Assembly: GCA_013360945.1 (NCBI GenBank) | Contig: JABWAQ010000006.1 | Coordinates: 1-63,134, forward strand | Direction of reading: 5' to 3' | DNA: 63,134 nucleotides | From: Candidatus Brocadia sp. | Lineage (GTDB): Bacteria > Planctomycetota > Brocadiia > Brocadiales > Brocadiaceae | Made by a program: the position numbers and the translations under genes | Notes under the pieces: model-generated | Told to the model about the DNA's origin: nothing | Database searches by the model: none | The model's input: only the letters and a program-made list of their open reading frames with translations | In this document: positions 25,673 through 34,976 of the stretch, in pieces | How the letters are laid out: every line of letters begins with the position of its first letter | Position numbering within the stretch: the first letter of the stretch is position 1

Positions 25673-25917
25673 GTTTTTCATCTCGCCATTTGCAGCATAT
25701 TCATAATTTAAGATAATCTGCAGAATTGGAGAAGCCGGCGTTTTTTAGGTGTAATTCTCCTATCGTGAGGGACGTACTTATGAATCAGTAGTTTTGCGTC
25801 GGACCAGATTATAGTATTACCGTATAAAATCTTTCTTTTTTGTAAGTTTTTTGACAACCCCCTTCCAGCACGGAACAGATTTCGTTTTGCCATTGTGAAG
25901 TATATTCAATAATCAAG

Positions 25918-26022
25918 GTCTGACGTCTTTGCTTCCGATAGTAGAGATGGTTGTCTTTTCCTTTATACTCAAATATGAGACCTTGTCCACCACTTCAGAG
26001 AGGGATTTTTTGACCTCCCGTC
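25918..26022 (-). pseudogene. Remnant of the winged-helix gene at 24239-24523
   Basis: The nucleotides around CTTTTCCTTTATACTCAAATATGAGACC parallel the 3' half of the winged-helix gene over about 100 bp, with several indels that destroy the frame. It is a decayed duplicate. Confidence 0.6.
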
Positions 26023-26376
26023 ATCCTTGTCCATAATTTATTTGAAGTGGAGATTGCTTCCTTACGTTCGCAATGACAACTTGCATTTTCGCTTTCTGTA
26101 ATTACCAGTGATCTGACTTTTAGCAACCCTCGTACCCTCGTTTACAAAATCCATCGCACAGGAAGCCGGATTGTTTTCAAATGCTGACAAATGAAGGGGT
26201 TGAAGATTGTTTTTGTGTATGCAAAGATCTGGCGATGCCTTTGATTTTTCTCATAATTTAAGCATCAACTATGTTCTTTTTGTCCTGGTGTTTTAAGCAG
26301 ATTTATAGTAAGTCGTTTTGAATACAGAAATTACCGGTAGGATAAATATGTCCTGGTAAATGCAGGTAAATGTCCT

Positions 26377-26485
26377 AGCCCGAACGAGTCGGAAATGAAA
26401 GTCTTTTTGTTTTTCTCACACAAAGCCACTGAGACACAAAGAAATACATAAAAAATGAATAATGAATATCGAACAAGGAATTTCG
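26377..26485. repeat. About 105-bp dispersed repeat (inverted copy of 6625-6735)
   Basis: Reverse complement of the element upstream of the PocR-type regulator, including the CCCGAACGAGTCGG end. Shorter pieces with that end also occur near 34985 and 45245. Confidence 0.7.
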
Positions 26486-26559
26486 AATTATGAAGTTTTC
26501 TTATCCTTCGACATTCATTATTCCTTGTTCATTATTCGACATTGGAATCCTCATAAATC

Positions 26560-26587
26560 GTAGGGACACGGAGCACCGTGTCCCTAC
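26560..26587. repeat. GTAG-CTAC palindrome
   Basis: Perfect arms GTAGGGACACGG / CCGTGTCCCTAC, near-identical to the elements at 20562-20589 and 38126-38153. Confidence 0.9.
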
Positions 26588-26763
26588 AATCCCAACCTGA
26601 TAAAAAAGCAAATACAAGTTGGCGCTTATGGGGCTTCACCCATGGCTATGTGCTTTTTGCCCCTTTGGGCGTAGTATCTTGTGAGGTAAGTTTTAGCATT
26701 TTCAGCAAAAATATTTTATGCAATGTCCCGAGCTCAACATTTCACAAGGTTTATAAGACAATT

Positions 26764-28215
26764 TTATTGTTGCCCCTTTTCCTTTGATTGAGGCTGGGCA
26801 GCGCTATGAGGTATGGTCTTGTAGTTTTCAGGGTTTATGTGGTGCTTATGGATAAGTTGCCAGAATGCCCGACGGTTCTTCTTTGCAGCCTCTGCCGCTT
26901 TGGTGATGTTGCCGTGATGGGCAAGCAAGAGGCTTTGAATATACGCGATTTCAAATTGTGCGATGACCCTGTCCTTTGCTTCCTGAAAAGACTCACCATG
27001 CACACCGGGTTCCGGAGATGGCAGGACGATGTCTTCTTTCCGGATGACACTCTGATCAGAGAGGGCAACTGCCCGCTCGATCACGTGCTCCAGTTCTCTC
27101 ACATTACCAGGCCAATCAAAAAACATGAGGAGTTGTAAGGCGTCAGGGGAGAATTCGGTTACCTGTTTATTGTACTCGTCTGCATATTTAAACAGGAAAT
27201 GTCTGGCGAGGAGGGGGATGTCGTCACGCCGTTCCCGCAGGGGCGGCAGTAAGAGTCTGATGATGTTTAACCGGTAGTAAAGGTCCTGGCGGAATTTCTC
27301 CGACTTCACTGCATCTTCCAAGTTAATATTCGATGCGGCAATGACCCGTACGTCTGCCTTACAGACCTTCGGAGAACCGAGCGGCCGGTATTCCTTTTCC
27401 TGGAGAAAACGCAGGAGTTTGGCCTGTGCAGCGGCAGCGAGACAGTCGATTTCATCCAGGAAGATCGTGCCGCCTGTTGCTTCCTGTATTAACCCCGGTT
27501 GGGATGAAGTGGCGCTGGTAAATGCACCCGGTTTGTGACCAAAGAGTTCATTTTCCATTAGCTCTGCGGGAATGGCGCCGCAATTGACCGGGATGAAGGG
27601 TTTATCCGTCCGCGGGCAGAGATAATGGATCGCCCTGGCGCACACCTCCTTCCCCGTGCCTGTTTCTCCCGTAATCAGGACGGTTGCATCACTTTTCGCC
27701 ACCAGGGGGATCTTCCGTATCTCTGCAAGAAATGCTGGACTTTCCCCGATGATTTGTTGTAATCCGATCTTCTCCATAAGGGTCTGGTGTGTCCTTTCTG
27801 TTATCGTATTCTGTTCCAGCACGCGCCAGATGCGGGGAAGGATATCGGTGGACTTGAACGGTGGTGTGATGAAGTCGGTTGCCCCGAGTTCAAGCAAATC
27901 AAAGACCTCATCAGGCGGACACGCGTCCGTTACCAGAACGACCGGTATTTTTATGAATTCCTTCCTTATGGATTGCAAGAGTGTACCGGCCTGATTAAGC
28001 AAAGAACAAGATGAAACGAGGAATATCATATCCGGATTGAAACCTGAGATAATTTTAGAAAGATCGTTTGGGTGGAGATTGGATATATCGATCTTAAAGG
28101 ATCCATGGTTCAACTGAACATTGGTATCCACGGAGGACTCGAAAGCTTCTTGTAACATCTGGCAGAGACTGGATGTAGTGTTAATATCAAGAAGTAATAT
28201 CTTGCCCTGTTTCAT
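26764..28215 (-). CDS. Sigma-54 activator with a pseudo-receiver and GAFTSA loop
   Basis: 483 residues with NtrC-like architecture: a receiver-fold N-terminus (1-130), an AAA+ sigma-54 activator core (Walker A GETGTGKE, Walker B IFLDEIDC) and a Fis-type helix-turn-helix. Two features deviate. The receiver has Val67 where the phospho-accepting Asp should be (PDMIFLVSSC) and Pro in place of the conserved Lys (FITPPF), so it cannot be phosphorylated in the usual way. The sigma-54 contact loop reads GAFTSA instead of GAFTGA. Its leader carries a c-di-GMP-I riboswitch, so control may be at the RNA level rather than by a kinase. Confidence 0.88.
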   Translation of the reverse strand: MKQGKILLLDINTTSSLCQMLQEAFESSVDTNVQLNHGSFKIDISNLHPNDLSKIISGFNPDMIFLVSSCSLLNQAGTLLQSIRKEFIKIPVVLVTDACPPDEVFDLLELGATDFITPPFKSTDILPRIWRVLEQNTITERTHQTLMEKIGLQQIIGESPAFLAEIRKIPLVAKSDATVLITGETGTGKEVCARAIHYLCPRTDKPFIPVNCGAIPAELMENELFGHKPGAFTSATSSQPGLIQEATGGTIFLDEIDCLAAAAQAKLLRFLQEKEYRPLGSPKVCKADVRVIAASNINLEDAVKSEKFRQDLYYRLNIIRLLLPPLRERRDDIPLLARHFLFKYADEYNKQVTEFSPDALQLLMFFDWPGNVRELEHVIERAVALSDQSVIRKEDIVLPSPEPGVHGESFQEAKDRVIAQFEIAYIQSLLLAHHGNITKAAEAAKKNRRAFWQLIHKHHINPENYKTIPHSAAQPQSKEKGQQ

Positions 28216-28272
28216 AAAGCCCCCCTCTTTTATATTAATTTAGTTTTCTACATGAAAAGTTGTGGTGTTTTT

Positions 28273-28302
28273 GCAGGGGGCAGGTTTCAAACCTGCCCCT
28301 AC
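28273..28302. repeat. Palindrome AGGGGCAGGTTTCAAACCTGCCCCT
   Basis: Inverted repeat between the riboswitch and the start of the sigma-54 activator gene. Near-identical to 57765-57793. Confidence 0.85.
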
Positions 28303-28354
28303 TTTAGACCGTAATATTATTGAGATTTTTCAAAAACCATCTTGTTACTTTTTT

Positions 28355-28520
28355 TTAAATAAATAAAAAAAGCCTTACTGCAAAAATGTTTAAGAAAAAC
28401 ATCTTCGGCAGTAAGGCTGTCTTTTTCTGAAGCAAGGCGATCTTATGAACTCACTTCCTTGTGCGCCTAAAGACCCTTTACTTTGCGTCCCCCGATCACT
28501 CGGGGTTTGCCTTTATCGTG
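28355..28520 (-). promoter_or_regulatory. Cyclic di-GMP-I (GEMM) riboswitch with terminator, second copy
   Basis: Minus-strand leader: GGCAAACC, hairpin CCCCGA-GUGA-UCGGGG (GNRA loop), the canonical GGGACGCAAAG, a long P3 arm, then GACAGCCUUACUGCCGAAG. The terminator uses AGCCTTACTGC and GCAGTAAGGCT and a T-run (28361-28370). As in copy one, the P1 3' strand is shared with the terminator, predicting an ON switch. It precedes the pseudo-receiver activator gene by 140 nt, with a palindrome in between. Confidence 0.87.
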
Positions 28521-28553
28521 CTGTTCAGGTTGATTTTGATTTATAGGGCAATG

Positions 28554-28624
28554 TATAGGTGAAGCATTTGAATCCGCGAGCAGTATTTGACTTATCCAGA
28601 ATGTATCAAATGCTTCGCTCCTAT
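28554..28624. repeat. Large palindrome downstream of the desulfurase gene
   Basis: Arms AGGTGAAGCATTTGA and TCAAATGCTTCGCTCCTA with a ~33-nt loop. Related to the element at 44370-44440. Confidence 0.7.
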
Positions 28625-28778
28625 CCTGTATGCCAACATTGTTGTTTTTGAAAGAATCGAATATTTATATAACACAATAAATGCCACTATGTGAACAAAA
28701 AAAGAGGAAATTTTACGAATAATTTTATATGATGCATAGAACAAGTGTGACACTGACACACTTTTTAGTACCGTGGGG

Positions 28779-29954
28779 CTAATTCCCCTTTTGCTTTTGG
28801 TGATAGAGGGGTGACATCTCACGCAGGCGTTCAACGACGGGTGGCAGCTTTTCCATGACGTATGTAACATCGTTCGCTGAGTTATTAATTCCTAAGCTAA
28901 AAAGTATTGTTCCCTGGGCAAGCGCCGCATCAACACCCGTGGCCATGATGACGTGAGACGCCTTGAGTGACCGCGAGGTACACGCAGACCCGCTGGAGAT
29001 GGCTATCCCCTGCATATCCAGGAATAATAAAACCGATTCGCCTTCAATATACTCTATACATAAACTGAGGTTTCCCGGCAGGCGATCGGTTGAATGTCCA
29101 TTGATATACACATGATTTATCTTTTTTAAAATACCTTCTCTTAACTGATCCCTTAAGTTTTGAACCTTATCCATACGCTGGGTCATTTCAGACTTTGCCA
29201 GTTCCGCCGCTTTCCCCATACCAACAATACCGGGAATGTTTTCCGTCCCTGCACGACGGCCACCCTCCTGTACACCACCCTCCATGAAGGGAAGTATCCT
29301 TACCCCTTCCCTCAAGTAAAGCGCTCCAATCCCGGGCGGGCCGCAGAATTGATTGGCCGACATGCTCAGGGCATCCACATTGGCTTCTTTGACGTCAATG
29401 GGTATGTTTCCTGCAGCAGCAACGGCATCGGTATGGAAAAAGACACCCTTTTCTCTCATAATTGCCCCAAGCTCCTTAACCGGTTCAATTGTCCCAATCT
29501 CCCCATTGGCATACATGATAGATACCAGCGCTGTTGCCGGGGTAATGGCCTTTTTCACATCGTCCGGGTTTACCATCCCGTATTTATCTACCGGTAAGTA
29601 AGTGACGCTGTAACCGGATTTTTCCAATGATTTTAAAGGATTCAATATTGAAAAATGTTCAATTTCTGAGGTAATGATGTGGTTACCCTTTTTTTTGTGA
29701 GCTGCAAGTATGCCTTTTATGGCAAAATTATTTGCTTCAGTGCCACTTGATGTAAATATGACTTCATTTGGTTTTGCGTTAATAAGATTGGCTGTCTGTC
29801 CGCGCGCTGTCTGGATAGCCTCACTGGTAGCCCTTCCAAATTGGTGCAAATTAGAGGGGTTACCAAAACCCTCTTTTAAAAATGGAGTTATTGCCTCTAT
29901 CACTTTCGGGTGCATGGGAGTGCCCGAAACATTGTCCATATATATCTTTGTCAT
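28779..29954 (-). CDS. NifS/IscS-family cysteine desulfurase homologue lacking the PLP lysine
   Basis: 391 residues, full length for class I cysteine desulfurases, which take sulfur from cysteine for Fe-S assembly. Conserved parts include SSGTEANN, His100 (SEIEHFS) that stacks on PLP, Asp176 (FHTDAV) and the persulfide loop Cys325 in SSGSACTSRS. Two key residues are changed: the Schiff-base Lys of the usual SxHK is Gln202 (SANQFCGPPG), and the Gln of DAVQ is Ala179. Archaeoglobus fulgidus IscS is a known homologue without this lysine. The protein may work as a scaffold partner, depend on another sulfide source, or use altered chemistry. Confidence 0.9.
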   Translation of the reverse strand: MTKIYMDNVSGTPMHPKVIEAITPFLKEGFGNPSNLHQFGRATSEAIQTARGQTANLINAKPNEVIFTSSGTEANNFAIKGILAAHKKKGNHIITSEIEHFSILNPLKSLEKSGYSVTYLPVDKYGMVNPDDVKKAITPATALVSIMYANGEIGTIEPVKELGAIMREKGVFFHTDAVAAAGNIPIDVKEANVDALSMSANQFCGPPGIGALYLREGVRILPFMEGGVQEGGRRAGTENIPGIVGMGKAAELAKSEMTQRMDKVQNLRDQLREGILKKINHVYINGHSTDRLPGNLSLCIEYIEGESVLLFLDMQGIAISSGSACTSRSLKASHVIMATGVDAALAQGTILFSLGINNSANDVTYVMEKLPPVVERLREMSPLYHQKQKGN

Positions 29955-30123
29955 GAAATATTTTCCTGCATAGAGTGAAAAAAATAATTATGAGAAAATG
30001 ACGATTATTCCTATTATATCAATCTTCTTTTTTTAATCCAACCATTTAATTAGTGTGATTGTGCGCAATCCCTGGTTTCCGTTTTGCGGTAATATGGTTC
30101 CGGCTGTGCTGCGTTATGAACTA

Positions 30124-32355
30124 TTACAAAGCCTGTACCTTCTCTAATTTTGCATATGCCAACATCAGCTGTTTTGTTCCGCCACTATTAAAACTGACCT
30201 TGACGCTTGCCTTTTCATCACTGCCATAAACTTCCAATATCCTCCCAATGCCAAAAATGGGGTGTCTGACCACTTCTCCACTGGAAAATGACAAAGAATC
30301 CCTGCTTACAGGGACGTTTGTTGAATCAGCGGTATCTGTATCTGAATCACATTTGTACGGTAACTCATGTGACGACTGACCCCTGTTTATTGACAATGGC
30401 GGGTTCTTAACATAATACGTGTTATAAGAATAATCTCGGTTCGTCCTATCAATAGTATCCAGGATTTCATCCGGTATCTCGTCTAAAAACCTGGATGGCA
30501 TGCATGGGTTCATCTGCCCGTATCGCATCCTCCGTCTGGCATGGGTAAGGAAGAGTTCCTTCATCGCCCGTGTAATGCCCACGTAACAGAGTCTTCTCTC
30601 CTCCTCAATTTTCTCGTCTAAGTCACTTGACTCTGAATGGGGCAATAACCCATCTTCCATACCGGTAAGAAAGACAACGGGGAATTCCAATCCTTTGGCC
30701 GTGTGAAGCGTCATGAGTGTCACGGCTTTGGCATTATCCTCCAATTCATCCACGTCGGAGACAAGCGCCACTTCCTCTAAAAATCCCCGCAAATTTCCTT
30801 CGGAATAAGTTATGTCGTATTCATGGGCGGCATTGACCAGTTCTTCCACGTTGGCTATGCGGTCATTCGACTCCTTTTCTCCGGATTCACGGAGAAACGC
30901 GAAATAGTTTGTTCTTTCAATCACCTGTCTGATAACGTCCTCAACCGGTGATCTGGGAAGTTGCTGTAAACCCAAGATGAGTTCAGAAAACCTTTTTATC
31001 GCTGCGGCAGATTTGCCGGCAATTCCAGGTATCGAATCAACGTGTTGAATGGCATGGAAAAGACCTGCACCTTGAGCAGTTGCCCAGTCTTCCAGTTTTT
31101 TAACGGTGGCGTTGCCTATGCCACGGGTAGGGGTGTTGATCGTGCGTTCCAGCGCTATTTCGTCATGGGGATTGATGCATAGCCGGAGATAGGCGAGGAT
31201 GTCTTTTATCTCCTTCCGTTGATAAAATTCAACGCCCCCAACAATCGTGTAGGGAATCCCGGAATTTCTTAAAGAGATTTCTAATACACGGGACTGGGCA
31301 TTGGTACGGTAAAATAATGCGATATCTGAATATTTGGTACCCGTATTGGTAAGCCCTTTTATGAATCCTGCAATTTCGTCTGCCTCACCATGTTCATCTT
31401 CACAATAAACCACCTTGATCTTTTCTCCCAGGATATTTTCCGTCCACAGGGTCTTCTGTTTCCGGTATTTATTCTGCTGAATTATACTGGAAGCTGCGTG
31501 GAGGATGTGTTTGGTAGAGCGGTAATTTTGTTCCAGCAACACCACTTTGGCATCGGGATAGTCCTTCTCAAAATCCATGATGTTCCGGATATCCGCACCG
31601 CGCCAGCCATAGATGGACTGATCGGGATCCCCTGTTACACAGATATTTCTGTACCGGTTTGCCAGGAGCCGCGTGATGGTATACTGGGAGTAATTGGTGT
31701 CCTGATATTCGTCGATGAGGATAAACCTGAATTTATCCTGGTACATCTCCAGGATATCGGGGTTTGTCTTAAAGAGTTCTATGGTTTTTATCAGGAGGTC
31801 GTCAAAATCCAGGGCATTATTGGCCTTGAGCAGGGACTGATATTTTCTATAAATCTGGGCAACGTTACGGTTGTAATAGCCGGAAGCAGTTGCGGCGAAG
31901 GTTTGGGGGTCAATGAGTTTGTTTTTAGCGTTACTGATGGTGCTCACAATAGTACGCGGCTTCCACTGTGCGGTATCCAGTTGTAGCTCGGTCATAATAT
32001 ACTTAACCCTGTTCAGTTGATCGGTGGTGTCATAGATACTGAAGTCCCGTGAATATCCAAGCCGGTCAATGGTGTTTCTCAGAATTCGTGAACACATCTT
32101 ATGAAATGTGGAGACCCAGAGGCCTTTGTAAGTCGAAAATTGCCGTACGCGTTCGCCCATCTCATCGGCAGCCTTGTTGGTAAAGGTGATGGCCAGGATG
32201 TTGTAAGGCTTTACCCCCTGTGACATCAGATAGCCGATACGGCGGGTAATTACGCGCGTTTTCCCGCTGCCGGCACCTGCCACCACTAAAAGGGGACCTT
32301 CAATGTGGGTGATGGCCTCGCGCTGCCTGTCTGTAACGTCATGTAATAGCGACAT
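30124..32355 (-). CDS. pcrA: UvrD/PcrA-type 3'-5' DNA helicase
   Basis: 743-residue superfamily 1A helicase. Motif I GAGSGKTRVITRR, motif II LIDEYQDTN, motif III GDPDQSIYGWRGA, motif IV QNYRST and motif VI VGITRA are all present. A C-terminal Tudor-like segment (VRHPIFGIGRILEV) as in PcrA/UvrD follows. It would act in nucleotide excision and mismatch repair and in clearing RecA or stalled polymerase. It is followed by a methyltransferase gene on the same strand with a 5-nt gap upstream. Confidence 0.94.
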   Translation of the reverse strand: MSLLHDVTDRQREAITHIEGPLLVVAGAGSGKTRVITRRIGYLMSQGVKPYNILAITFTNKAADEMGERVRQFSTYKGLWVSTFHKMCSRILRNTIDRLGYSRDFSIYDTTDQLNRVKYIMTELQLDTAQWKPRTIVSTISNAKNKLIDPQTFAATASGYYNRNVAQIYRKYQSLLKANNALDFDDLLIKTIELFKTNPDILEMYQDKFRFILIDEYQDTNYSQYTITRLLANRYRNICVTGDPDQSIYGWRGADIRNIMDFEKDYPDAKVVLLEQNYRSTKHILHAASSIIQQNKYRKQKTLWTENILGEKIKVVYCEDEHGEADEIAGFIKGLTNTGTKYSDIALFYRTNAQSRVLEISLRNSGIPYTIVGGVEFYQRKEIKDILAYLRLCINPHDEIALERTINTPTRGIGNATVKKLEDWATAQGAGLFHAIQHVDSIPGIAGKSAAAIKRFSELILGLQQLPRSPVEDVIRQVIERTNYFAFLRESGEKESNDRIANVEELVNAAHEYDITYSEGNLRGFLEEVALVSDVDELEDNAKAVTLMTLHTAKGLEFPVVFLTGMEDGLLPHSESSDLDEKIEEERRLCYVGITRAMKELFLTHARRRMRYGQMNPCMPSRFLDEIPDEILDTIDRTNRDYSYNTYYVKNPPLSINRGQSSHELPYKCDSDTDTADSTNVPVSRDSLSFSSGEVVRHPIFGIGRILEVYGSDEKASVKVSFNSGGTKQLMLAYAKLEKVQAL

Positions 32356-32360
32356 ATATT

Positions 32361-33032
32361 TTATTTCTTTGCAATCAGGCTGGCAACGGCCTTTTTGTTA
32401 TTTAAAATAAGTTCACGATAGTAAATAATTTTAAGGTCTTTAAAAAGGTTTAAAAGTTCGTTCGGTTTCAGGAGATAATCCTCATTTTTAGGGCCCCCAA
32501 ACCCGTGTTCCCGGTTTTCTATGGTATAGGTCTCGTAAATAATCACCCCTCCCGGTTTGAGCGCATCCTTCATTTGAGGAATGAGATTACGTTGCAGATA
32601 ATAAAAGCATGCTATCACATCATAGGTGTTTTTGGGTAATTGGTAAGTTTCCAAATCAGCGACAAAGGCATGTATCGTCACCTTGTTCTCCTGAGCAAGC
32701 TCCCGTGCCTTTTTGACGGCTATCTCTGAAATATCACATCCATCCACATCAAACCCATTTTTTGCAAGGAACACGGCGTTTCGCCCCTCACCCATTGCAA
32801 TATCCAGTGCCTTTCCCCCGGGCAGGATGTCAATATGTTCCGTTAAGAATTCAACGGGTTCTTTGCCAAAGATATAAACCTCCGTTTCGTATCTCTTATC
32901 CCAAAATACCTTGTCCTGGTTGTCAGCAGTCACCATCGGTAAAGACAAAACACTGCCCGTAAAAACAGGAAAAATTATTATATACAAAAAAATAATGGAA
33001 GAAGGAATATATTTTTTAATAATTGTTTTCAC
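32361..33032 (-). CDS. Membrane-anchored or exported SAM-dependent methyltransferase
   Basis: 223 residues from a GTG start at 33032, just after the purD stop codon. Longer frames run inside purD. An N-terminal basic patch and hydrophobic segment (IIFLYIIIFPVFTGSVL) look like a signal peptide or anchor. The rest is a class I methyltransferase of the TehB/UbiE type with SAM loop ALDIAMGEGRNAV, acidic VDGCDIS and CFYYLQRNLI. A leader on such an enzyme is unusual, because SAM is cytoplasmic; it may be membrane-tethered facing the cytoplasm. The substrate is unknown. Confidence 0.8.
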   Translation of the reverse strand: MKTIIKKYIPSSIIFLYIIIFPVFTGSVLSLPMVTADNQDKVFWDKRYETEVYIFGKEPVEFLTEHIDILPGGKALDIAMGEGRNAVFLAKNGFDVDGCDISEIAVKKARELAQENKVTIHAFVADLETYQLPKNTYDVIACFYYLQRNLIPQMKDALKPGGVIIYETYTIENREHGFGGPKNEDYLLKPNELLNLFKDLKIIYYRELILNNKKAVASLIAKK

Positions 33033-33036
33033 TTTG

Positions 33037-34317
33037 CTACTTCTTCTTTTGATGCATGGCCTTTGCGCCGATATCTCTTCGGTAATAGGCCCCTTCGAAG
33101 GACAATTTTTGAATTGCGCCATACGCAGCCTTCTGTGCCTCTGGTATATTTTTCCCCAATGCCGTGACCCCCAGGACGCGCCCGCCATTGGTTATCACCT
33201 TTCCATCCTTCATAGAGGTCCCTGCGTGGAATACCTGAACATTATCAAGCGCTTTTATGGAATCAAGCCCTGAAATGGAAAATCCTTTTTCATAGGCATC
33301 GGGGTAACCTTTGGATGTCATGACCACACAAACGGAGGCGCAGTCATGCCATTCAATTTCTACTTCCTCTAGAGTATTCTTCGCCGTTGATAAAAGGAGC
33401 GGGACTAAATCACTCTTCATCCTCATGAGAAGGACTTGGGTCTCCGGATCGCCAAATCTGGCATTAAACTCGAGTACTTTAGGGCCGGCGCTTGTGATTA
33501 TCAGTCCTGCATAAATGACGCCCCGGTAAGTCCGGTTCTCCCGCTTCATGGCGTGAATGACGGGTACCAGGATATTTTCCTCTATAGAAAGATGCATATC
33601 CTCTGTAATCAATGGTACGGGCGAGTACGCCCCCATACCGCCCGTGTTAGGTCCCTTGTCGCTGTCGTAAACCGCTTTATGGTCCTGTACGGATGGGAGA
33701 GGCAAGATTGTGTTTCCATCGGTAATTGCAAGGATTGAGACTTCTTCTCCGGCAAGGAACTCCTCGATAACGACCTTGTCACCGGCGCATCCAAAGATTT
33801 TTTCCTTCATGATACCGTCCAGGTGTTTGCCCGCCTCTTCCGGTGTCTTGCATACGAACACGCCTTTTCCCCTGGCTAACCCGTCGGCTTTAATAACCAA
33901 AGGGAATTCACAGGCTGTCAGGTGTTTTTTTGCCTGTTTTAAATCCTCAAAGACCTTGAAATCTGCTGTAGGGATGTCATGTTTCCTCATGAGCGTTTTT
34001 GCAAAGGCCTTGCTTCCCTCGATGATCGCAGCCCTTTTGCCGGGTCCAAATATATTCAGATGTCCATCCTTGAATTTGTCAACAATACCGGCTATGAGTG
34101 CGTCTTCCGGACCGACGACGGTCATATCTATTTTTTGTTTCACTGCAAAGTTATAGAGACCGTCTATATTTTCTGCCTCGATATCAACGCATTCGGCAAC
34201 TTCCGCAATCCCCGGATTTCCCGGGGCGCAGAATATCTTTTTAACCATAGGTGATTGTGCAATCTTCCATGCAAGCGCATGTTCCCTTCCCCCGCTTCCA
34301 ACAATCAATATTTTCAT
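33037..34317 (-). CDS. purD: Phosphoribosylamine-glycine ligase
   Basis: Second step of de novo purine synthesis, joining phosphoribosylamine and glycine with ATP. The 426-aa protein has the family start VGSGGREHALAWK, the ATP-grasp core FPLVIKADGLARGKGV and GPNTGGMGAYSP. It is followed directly by the methyltransferase gene. No other pur genes are in the window. Confidence 0.96.
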   Translation of the reverse strand: MKILIVGSGGREHALAWKIAQSPMVKKIFCAPGNPGIAEVAECVDIEAENIDGLYNFAVKQKIDMTVVGPEDALIAGIVDKFKDGHLNIFGPGKRAAIIEGSKAFAKTLMRKHDIPTADFKVFEDLKQAKKHLTACEFPLVIKADGLARGKGVFVCKTPEEAGKHLDGIMKEKIFGCAGDKVVIEEFLAGEEVSILAITDGNTILPLPSVQDHKAVYDSDKGPNTGGMGAYSPVPLITEDMHLSIEENILVPVIHAMKRENRTYRGVIYAGLIITSAGPKVLEFNARFGDPETQVLLMRMKSDLVPLLLSTAKNTLEEVEIEWHDCASVCVVMTSKGYPDAYEKGFSISGLDSIKALDNVQVFHAGTSMKDGKVITNGGRVLGVTALGKNIPEAQKAAYGAIQKLSFEGAYYRRDIGAKAMHQKKK

Positions 34318-34604
34318 CTGTTTTTTTCCACCTTACTTCTTTATCAAACAAGGAGTCCCAAAGGGACGAAAGAATACAGCCAGGGGTAAAATCCCTGGAG
34401 AAGAAAAAATTACCATAATCAGCCCCGAAGGGGAGAAAAAAATCCCTGTGTTTCCGTCCGGGCGATCATAACTATTGTACCAGAATAGGTGGGGAAAAGG
34501 GAAAGTTTTTTTATCCTTGACAGTTCAGTATGGGCTGATATACTGATGCATATTACAAATCAGTGTGTGAAACACCGGACAGACAACATATCTATGTCTT
34601 ATAA
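34318..34604. other. Spacer between purD and the tRNA gene
   Basis: Short inverted repeats (AGTCCCAAAGGGAC, CCAGGG...CCCTGG, CCCCGAAGGGG) but no gene. The tRNA promoter was not resolved. Confidence 0.5.
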
Positions 34605-34681
<77 letters not shown>

Positions 34682-34702
34682 ATAAAATCACGGGTTTTGC
34701 GG

Positions 34703-34900
34703 TTATACCGCGGCCCGCTCTTCATGCGATTGTAATAAAATTGTGATAAATTTTTTCTGCAATTTATCCAGCACTTCAACACTGCTCCGTAAACTCTCTG
34801 CATGGTGATGCGCATAGCGCATTATCACCTGCATAGACTTCCATCTGCCAAGCCTTTGTACCGTGTATAGTGTCTTATAAAAAATATTTTGACACGTTTG
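34703..34900 (-). pseudogene. Tyrosine recombinase (integrase) C-terminal remnant
   Basis: On the minus strand the frame ending at 34703 encodes TLYTVQRLGRWKSMQVIMRY followed by AHHHAESL, the classic C-terminal integrase block with the LGRW box and the nucleophilic Tyr. The N-terminal two thirds are missing, cut by a palindrome at 34914. It lies 22 bp from the 3' end of the initiator tRNA gene, the usual position for an element integrated at a tRNA. Confidence 0.8.
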
Positions 34901-34913
34901 GCAAAAATATTGT

Positions 34914-34976
34914 GTAGCGCAGGCATCCTGCCTGCTTTTGAATTTATATAATATGCAGGCTGGAAGCCTGCGCTAC
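34914..34976. repeat. GTAG-CTAC palindrome
   Basis: Arms GTAGCGCAGGC and GCCTGCGCTAC. It separates the integrase remnant from a small membrane-protein remnant and supplies the last codons and stop of the latter. Confidence 0.8.

Larger units (their letters stand above)
25673..26763. other. Gene-free stretch with decayed sequence
   Basis: About 1.1 kb without an intact gene. It holds a short piece of the 150-bp repeat (25820-25865), the winged-helix pseudogene (25918-26022), the inverted ~105-bp repeat (26377-26485), and a GTAG palindrome (26560-26587). Confidence 0.7.

Noticed and set aside
25708..25893. 61-aa basic ORF
   Set aside because: It runs through a fragment of the 150-bp dispersed repeat and has no recognisable domain.
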